A stretch of 64,000 nucleotides of DNA from Apophysomyces variabilis (Eukaryota; Mucoromycota; Mucoromycetes; Mucorales; Mucoraceae): the NCBI GenBank assembly GCA_002749535.1, contig MZZL01000041.1:93058-157057 (forward strand). Reading direction: 5' to 3'. This document shows positions 58,881 through 64,000 of this stretch, in pieces (the first letter of the stretch is position 1; every line of letters starts with the position of its first letter). The notes under the pieces are model-generated. The model did not search any database and was not told where the DNA came from. It saw only the letters and a program-made list of their open reading frames with translations. The translations under genes and the position numbers were made by a program.

Positions 58881-60441
58881 ACTGTTTTTTTTTGTTGTCA
58901 TTTGTTATAGTATTTCCTTTTTTCCGCTCTGTAGGGATGCCGGTCATCCTAAGTCAGTAGATACCATCGCCTCTTTTCTTTTTCTTTTTCTTTTTTTTTT
59001 TTTACCACTCTCTATCTGTTCTTTTTCTCTCTTTCTGTTTAATTTTTGTTCATAATACAGAAGGCCAAGTCCTCCATTTTCTTCTATCTCTCTCTCTCTC
59101 TTTCTCCCTTACCGTATAAAGAATGACTGATCGTCGGGCTCACCCGATTAATCGATTTCTATTATTTCCATTAAATCATGACTAAAAATAAAAAAAAGTT
59201 TGATTACCTGAGCTCGTTTCGTACATCCCTTAATTCCCTGTTTCAGATAACCAATATAAATTCCATTCGCTTATTCAAGGATCCTATTCGAACCGTTACT
59301 TCCAACGAGCGAACTCATCATAAAATGCAGAACAATCGTAGATTTCAAAACAGGAAACTCTTACATGACACAGCCACATTGCATGTGTCACAGTACTATT
59401 TTTATAGAATATCAAGACTTTGCTTTCTCTACTGTTGTCTTTTGCACCTTTTTCGTTTTCTTTTTTGCTCTAGCATTGCTCTCTCTTATCATAGCAAAAG
59501 ATCATATATTGTAACAATGCTATGATGTCGTCCACACTTCCACAAAAAAACCCATTTCTCGCATTACTAGCCAATTGCATCCGGTGGGCTCAGTCAACTT
59601 TACCCAAAAGGCAGGGACATTAATCGGCTTAGTTTGTTAATACAACTAGCGAAATGATATATCAATTTTATTGGCACAGTTGCTGCAGACTGCATATACT
59701 AATTCTCCATCATTCGGATCAGTCTTATGGAAGTTGAAGATGCTGATAAGAGTGGTAATTCGAGTCATTTTATGGAACCTGGTAATACTTGTTTTTTCAA
59801 CTACTGTGAGCTCTTCTTCTTTGTATGTCACAATTACCAGACAGAGCCCCCTTCCTCCAGTTCAATAGTGTGGACGTGGTATCAGTGGCCGTGCACATAT
59901 CTTGCCATTATGCGACTATGGAAATTTTCTTCTAGATCTAAATCTGAATATATTTACCTCCATCCTTTTGTTGTCTGTAGGGTTAAATAAGACTTCTTTG
60001 GCTGTAATCACCCTACAGCCTCCAAATCAGCTGCTCATTGCCAATACTCTAGGTAGAAAGCGGTTTCAGTATCAACGTCCAAGCGTATCAGAATGGTTCT
60101 GCCTTTCTGTTTCCTGGGTGTTCAACTTGATCATTTCTTCAGCAGATACATTTGGGATTGGAGTTTCCTATATATTCTGCATTTACTGTGTTTTTCCATT
60201 TGCCTGCTTGTTTCTATTTTTTTTTATTCGCGGACTGGGATTGCTTTTGCATGATTGGATGAAAATATTTGCGGTCAGACTACCTTTCTTTTCGTACAGT
60301 CGTGTCCATGTTCACTATTTACCGAGATAGTTTATTTCAAACCACAGCAAGACGAGTTTATTTAAAGAAGTGGTTCTCTATTTTTGCATCTAACGAAAAA
60401 GCCCTCAGAGTGTCTGATTCATCCTTGACAGTCTGAGCGCT
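58881..60441. other. Gene-poor region with pyrimidine tracts
   Basis: Just after the C2H2 gene there is a strong T/C-rich tract (58960-59110). A hydrophobic plus-strand frame (59902-60330, 142 codons) has no family resemblance and is not called a gene. Confidence 0.45.
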
Positions 60442-60720
60442 TTACTTTTCGCGCTGCTTGAACAAACGCTCTTGAAGGTTATCGTCAACTCGTAAGGACT
60501 CCTTTCTTACCCTAGCCTTCACTTTGGCCCAAAACTGTTCTATTGGGTTGAGAAAGGGAGAGTAGAGAGGAAGATAGAGACCTTTGTATCCTCTTTCTTT
60601 GACCAACTGCTTAACCTTGACTGGTGTATGGATGGGTACATTATCTATGACAAGATACTAAGCGTTCATTCCGTGGCAATCCAATCTTTTGTGATTGCCT
60701 AATAGACAAAGTTTAAGATA
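60442..60720 (-). pseudogene. Tc1/mariner transposase C-terminal fragment
   Basis: The minus strand reads VIDNVPIHTPVKVKQLVKER and then LYLPLYSPFLNPIEQFWAKV, ending at a TAA at 60442-60444. The Asp of IDN and the Glu of NPIEQFW are separated by 34 residues, the DD34E pattern of Tc1-like elements. A stop codon lies just upstream of the Asp motif, and the N-terminal half was not found in readable form. It is a decayed copy. Confidence 0.7.
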
Positions 60721-63530
60721 TAATAGAAGAAAAGGAAAACATAGCTACATTCAGGGAAAATAAAAGTGGAATATAAGGCAATACAATTGAGCAGAACCGG
60801 AACTGGGTACCATTGCCCTGACAGCTTCTGATCCCATAACTGACAGACAAGGATATGATAGCATCAATGACGTATGGAAAGGAGCGAAGAGGGTTTATTT
60901 CATCTATAGATGTTCCATTCTGTTCAAGACCTTCTATCAGACTGAGTCCATTTTTACTCTTGGGAGAATTGTTGTCTTATCTCTGAATTGTTGTCATCCA
61001 TAAGACATCCATCGATTTCTTATCCATGACTGTGACTTTTGGTTTCAGTAATCACGTATTATTTAAAAGCGAAGGGACAACACCTTTTTGGCTCTTTGGC
61101 TCTGTTCTCCAAAAACATCCCCGGTATGTACTTCGCATTGATTATATGTACAGAATGACTGATGTCCCGGTTCTGTATCCTTTAGCCTGCATGACCTCTG
61201 TCCCGAACCACCTTGGTTATGTGAGTAAGCTCTCTGCACTCCACTAGGTAAGTGAAAAATAAATGTTGTCTGTTTATGCAAAGTATTATTCATTATCTTC
61301 TGCTTCCAAGTCCTCGCCAGGTGTTGCATCGCTTCAAGTCCTCTGCAGTGCGTTACACTCTAACCGGCCACTCCCAGATGCCGTGTCTCTTTCTCGCCGC
61401 CCCCACCGACACAGGTGCGGGGCCGGCCCCTGTCTTTGGGCAGGATTACCCTTCGGGGGTAAATAAAAAAGATGTCAAGCTATCCTTCCATTTACTAACC
61501 ATGAACATTCTTTTACACTGCTCGAATGAATTTTGTGTTTACGGAAGGACCAAGTTGAGGTAAGTAAAATATATTTCCCGCATAATCCATTTACTAATGA
61601 CGCATATTTCTATCCCTTTTAGCGCAAACTTGATCCTTGCATGGACGCAAATTTATTTAGAGTAGCGTAAAAATTGTTCAATAAACAGTATCTCAGGGTA
61701 TCTCGTCCTACGGGATCTGATCTTTGATGAAATTGCATTCCTGTGTATTTCTTTGGTTACTGAGCGTAGAAAGTATCAATGACATACGGGACTACATTTA
61801 TTGCCTTTGATCTTCCTTTATTCCAAGATTGATATTTAAACAAGCATTGCCTCAATGTAATCGTTACTGATTCTTTTGGAATAGGAAATGACACCAAGAC
61901 GGGATATTATAATCATTTTTTGACCTCCCATCGTTTCTATGCCAGGTCTTAAGTGAGCCATCATTGTTCCCTAACCGACATGCCAGCAGTATCTTGGATG
62001 AGTTGATGTTGTGTAACTGTAGCAAGCAGTTCATTGGCTGGTGATTTTTTTCTTGGCATTCAGCTCTTTGGTCGGCACTCACTTGCAATCTGTTAGCATT
62101 GCCAGTCTTTCTTATGACGTGCTGTGACGGGTAAGACACGCATGCGGATGTCAGCCCATATGCTCTGGAATTGCAAGTTCGCTTGTAATGTGTATTAACA
62201 TCTCAGTGCTTTTTCCCCGCTTGACCGAGACAGAAAATGTCAATGGCGGACCCTAAAGCTGCCGTTTTAAAAAAGTAGAAAGAAGGTTCATCTGAGACTT
62301 AAACTAGAACAAACTGACGGGTAAAAGGCTCTTTTTCTGGATGCCACATGCTGGGATCCCCATATACCAAATGGATCTTCGGTCTTCTCTTTCCCAACAT
62401 GGGTTTTGGAGTGAGCTCTCAGTTCTAATGACAGATAATTCTTATCTCAGGGAATTGCCGTCGCGTTTTTTGTGAAATATTGATGGACTGTTCTAAAGTG
62501 CTCCTTTACCACGCGACAAGCGGTTCACTCATGGCAAGTGTTGTCATCGGCGTTTAAATCCGACTGGTTCCTGGTTTTCAAATCTGATATTTCAACGACG
62601 AGCCGAGAGAGAGATCAATAAAACCATTCCGCATCGCGCCGGCCCATGAGAGAGTTCGCACTAAGCCTAGCTTGGACGAGAACTTCGCTCAAATTCTAGC
62701 AATCGCTTATGTTTATGCGAATCCGACTTAGCTCACCATTGCCGAGAGGAATGCGACTGCGTCGATCCATCTTTTTTACGCTTTAAGGACCATGATGCCG
62801 GCGCCAACTAATCTATGGCAAGAAAGGGCTGCCTCATCGCTGTTTCTGGAGGTCCGCACTGCTGTATTCAATGGAAATGAACAGGAAACGCTGCGGGAAG
62901 TTGACATCGAACATGTCATGGCTTAATGCACGAAGTATTGTATCGTCAAGAGTGACGTTTAACACTTCAAGAAGCCTGTTTGGTGAAGACAGTGGAATCC
63001 CCCATAGGCATTAAATTCAGCGGGTCTCAAGCGGGTCAGTCTACTGGGCCCGTGCCAATGTATAAACCCATGGTCCAGTGGATCGTTCTGCTTGAGTCCT
63101 ATGTGAGCCAGAAGCCCAGCTAGTCAGGCAACAACGGGCTGCTTGTTGGGCTGTCCTAGCTAAGCTTCAAGCCTTAATCCGTATTATTGGAAACGAATGT
63201 TCACCTGTGCAAATTGGCATTGCTTGCAGGAATATTAGGCGCAGACAATAAACAAATGGCTAATATAGTCTTAAGATCAGGAGGAAATTGTATACAATAC
63301 AATCGATTGACACCATGGCTAAAATCGCAAGCAGTCTACATGTTTACATCATGCCATAAGTAAGGATGAAACAGTAGGTTTTGCGTTCAGATTTAGATTC
63401 GGATTTGTGTTGTGCTATGTTACAATTGAGTTAGGTAGGTTTATAGTCGTGCTGATCAGTTGATAATTATCTATGGCTTATCAGCATTTGATTGCATAGA
63501 ATCTTGCTTTGATACTTTCACTATGGGAAA
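60721..63530. other. Region of decayed repeats
   Basis: Scattered protein-like scraps occur without a continuous frame, for example a GC-rich patch at 61400-61450 and a plus-strand scrap at 62792-62926 reading FLEVRTAVFNGNEQETLREV. These look like old mobile DNA but I cannot name the family. Confidence 0.35.
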
Positions 63531-63593
63531 TTTTTCGTCGGGTTCGTCGGGTCTCCTTTAGCTAACGACGAACCCGACGAACCCGACGAAAAA
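63531..63593. repeat. Perfect 21-bp inverted repeat built from a 9-bp unit
   Basis: The arms 63531-63551 and 63573-63593 are exact reverse complements with a 21-nt loop. Each arm is made of CGACGAACC-type units, and a further copy follows at 63605-63621. Strong hairpin potential. Confidence 0.85.
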
Positions 63594-63669
63594 ACGTCTG
63601 ATTTCCGACGAACCCGACGAAGCTACCACCGTCGCAGTTACCCCCTTTCTCTCCACCTATTCCTAGCTT

Positions 63670-64000
63670 CTAGTATCCGTTTCTATTGATTATGCATTGT
63701 AAAGAATAAGACAGTATAATTAAAACAGGGCAACGAATAGCTTTATTTCTTTTTCGCTTAAGCTTTTCTACATTTGTAGCAACCTGAGTGATTCGAAGCA
63801 TTTGTCCTTTTTCTTCTGTTTCGTCCCTCAGTCTCTTTCGAGCTATAAACATAGAAGAACAGAGAAAGCTTAAGTCATTTAAACTGTCGTTCGAAACTTA
63901 CCAACGAATGACACTGGAGGACACTGTTTCCCCTCTTATCTCTATACCTGGTGAATGTTGCTGCGAACTATTTCCATGTGATGTAAGAAAGAAATTTTAA
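63670..64000 (-). CDS. Possible gene fragment at window edge
   Basis: On the minus strand a convincing intron (63843-63901; GTAAGT donor, TATAG acceptor) lies between protein-like frames. Downstream of it two frames compete: one ends in CYKCRKA at 63758, the other reads RKRLRDETEEKGQMLRI to 63670. Which one continues the upstream exon cannot be decided without the sequence beyond 64000. Confidence 0.25.

Noticed and set aside
59902..60330. Hydrophobic 142-codon ORF as a membrane protein
   Set aside because: T-rich DNA gives hydrophobic translations by chance; no start context, no homolog recalled, next to transposon relics.
62990..63030. Text resembling the start of the 28S rRNA gene (TTAAATTCAGCGGGT)
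   Set aside because: Only about 15 bases match what I remember of the ITS2/28S junction and the flanks do not continue as rRNA.

Overview
The window is eukaryotic nuclear DNA, most likely from an early-diverging fungus (Mucoromycota is my best guess). The protein genes are cut by many short introns, mostly 45-80 bp, with GTAAGT or GTACGT donors, CTAAC/CTGAC-type branch sites and YAG acceptors. Gene content is fungal: a Rieske subunit, Urc4, a Pap1-type bZIP, a Ytp1-like membrane protein, Rpc82 and Pot1. Gene-poor AT-rich stretches hold decayed DNA transposons. One assembly gap (318 N) lies at 41112-41429.

Layout. 1-7 kb: mostly gene-free, with a Tc1/mariner scrap and a gene broken by an 86/87-bp tandem array. 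7.3-10.6 kb: a coiled-coil protein (+) tail-to-tail with mitochondrial adrenodoxin reductase (-). 12.8-18.9 kb: a 15-exon gene for a soluble-type (ADCY10-like) adenylyl cyclase. 19.5-22.1 kb: a decayed DDE transposase and a one-finger C2H2 protein. 23.7-28.3 kb: POT1 (-) diverging from an F-box protein (+). 29-30.3 kb: a pair of 48-bp inverted repeats that may bound a small transposon. 30.5-37.5 kb: a leucine-rich-repeat protein, a Pap1/Yap1-type bZIP factor and URC4 (-). 40-42 kb: unidentified exon-like ORFs around the gap. 42.2-46.7 kb: tRNA-Arg(ACG), RNA polymerase III subunit RPC82 and a secreted, membrane-anchored protein that looks like a periplasmic binding protein. 47.2-54.0 kb: four-exon Rieske protein, a Ytp1-like membrane protein and an apolipoprotein N-acyltransferase-like nitrilase protein, all on the minus strand. 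57.8-58.9 kb: a two-finger C2H2 transcription factor. 59-64 kb: transposon relics, a strong hairpin and a doubtful gene fragment at the edge.

The genes do not form one pathway. Two serve mitochondrial redox work (FDXR, Rieske), one telomere protection (POT1), one pol III transcription (RPC82) and one uracil catabolism (URC4). The most notable item is the bicarbonate-type adenylyl cyclase, because textbook fungal cAMP signalling uses a different cyclase (Cyr1 type). Exon joins were derived by hand from reading frame, splice consensus and family motifs; no alignment was run.
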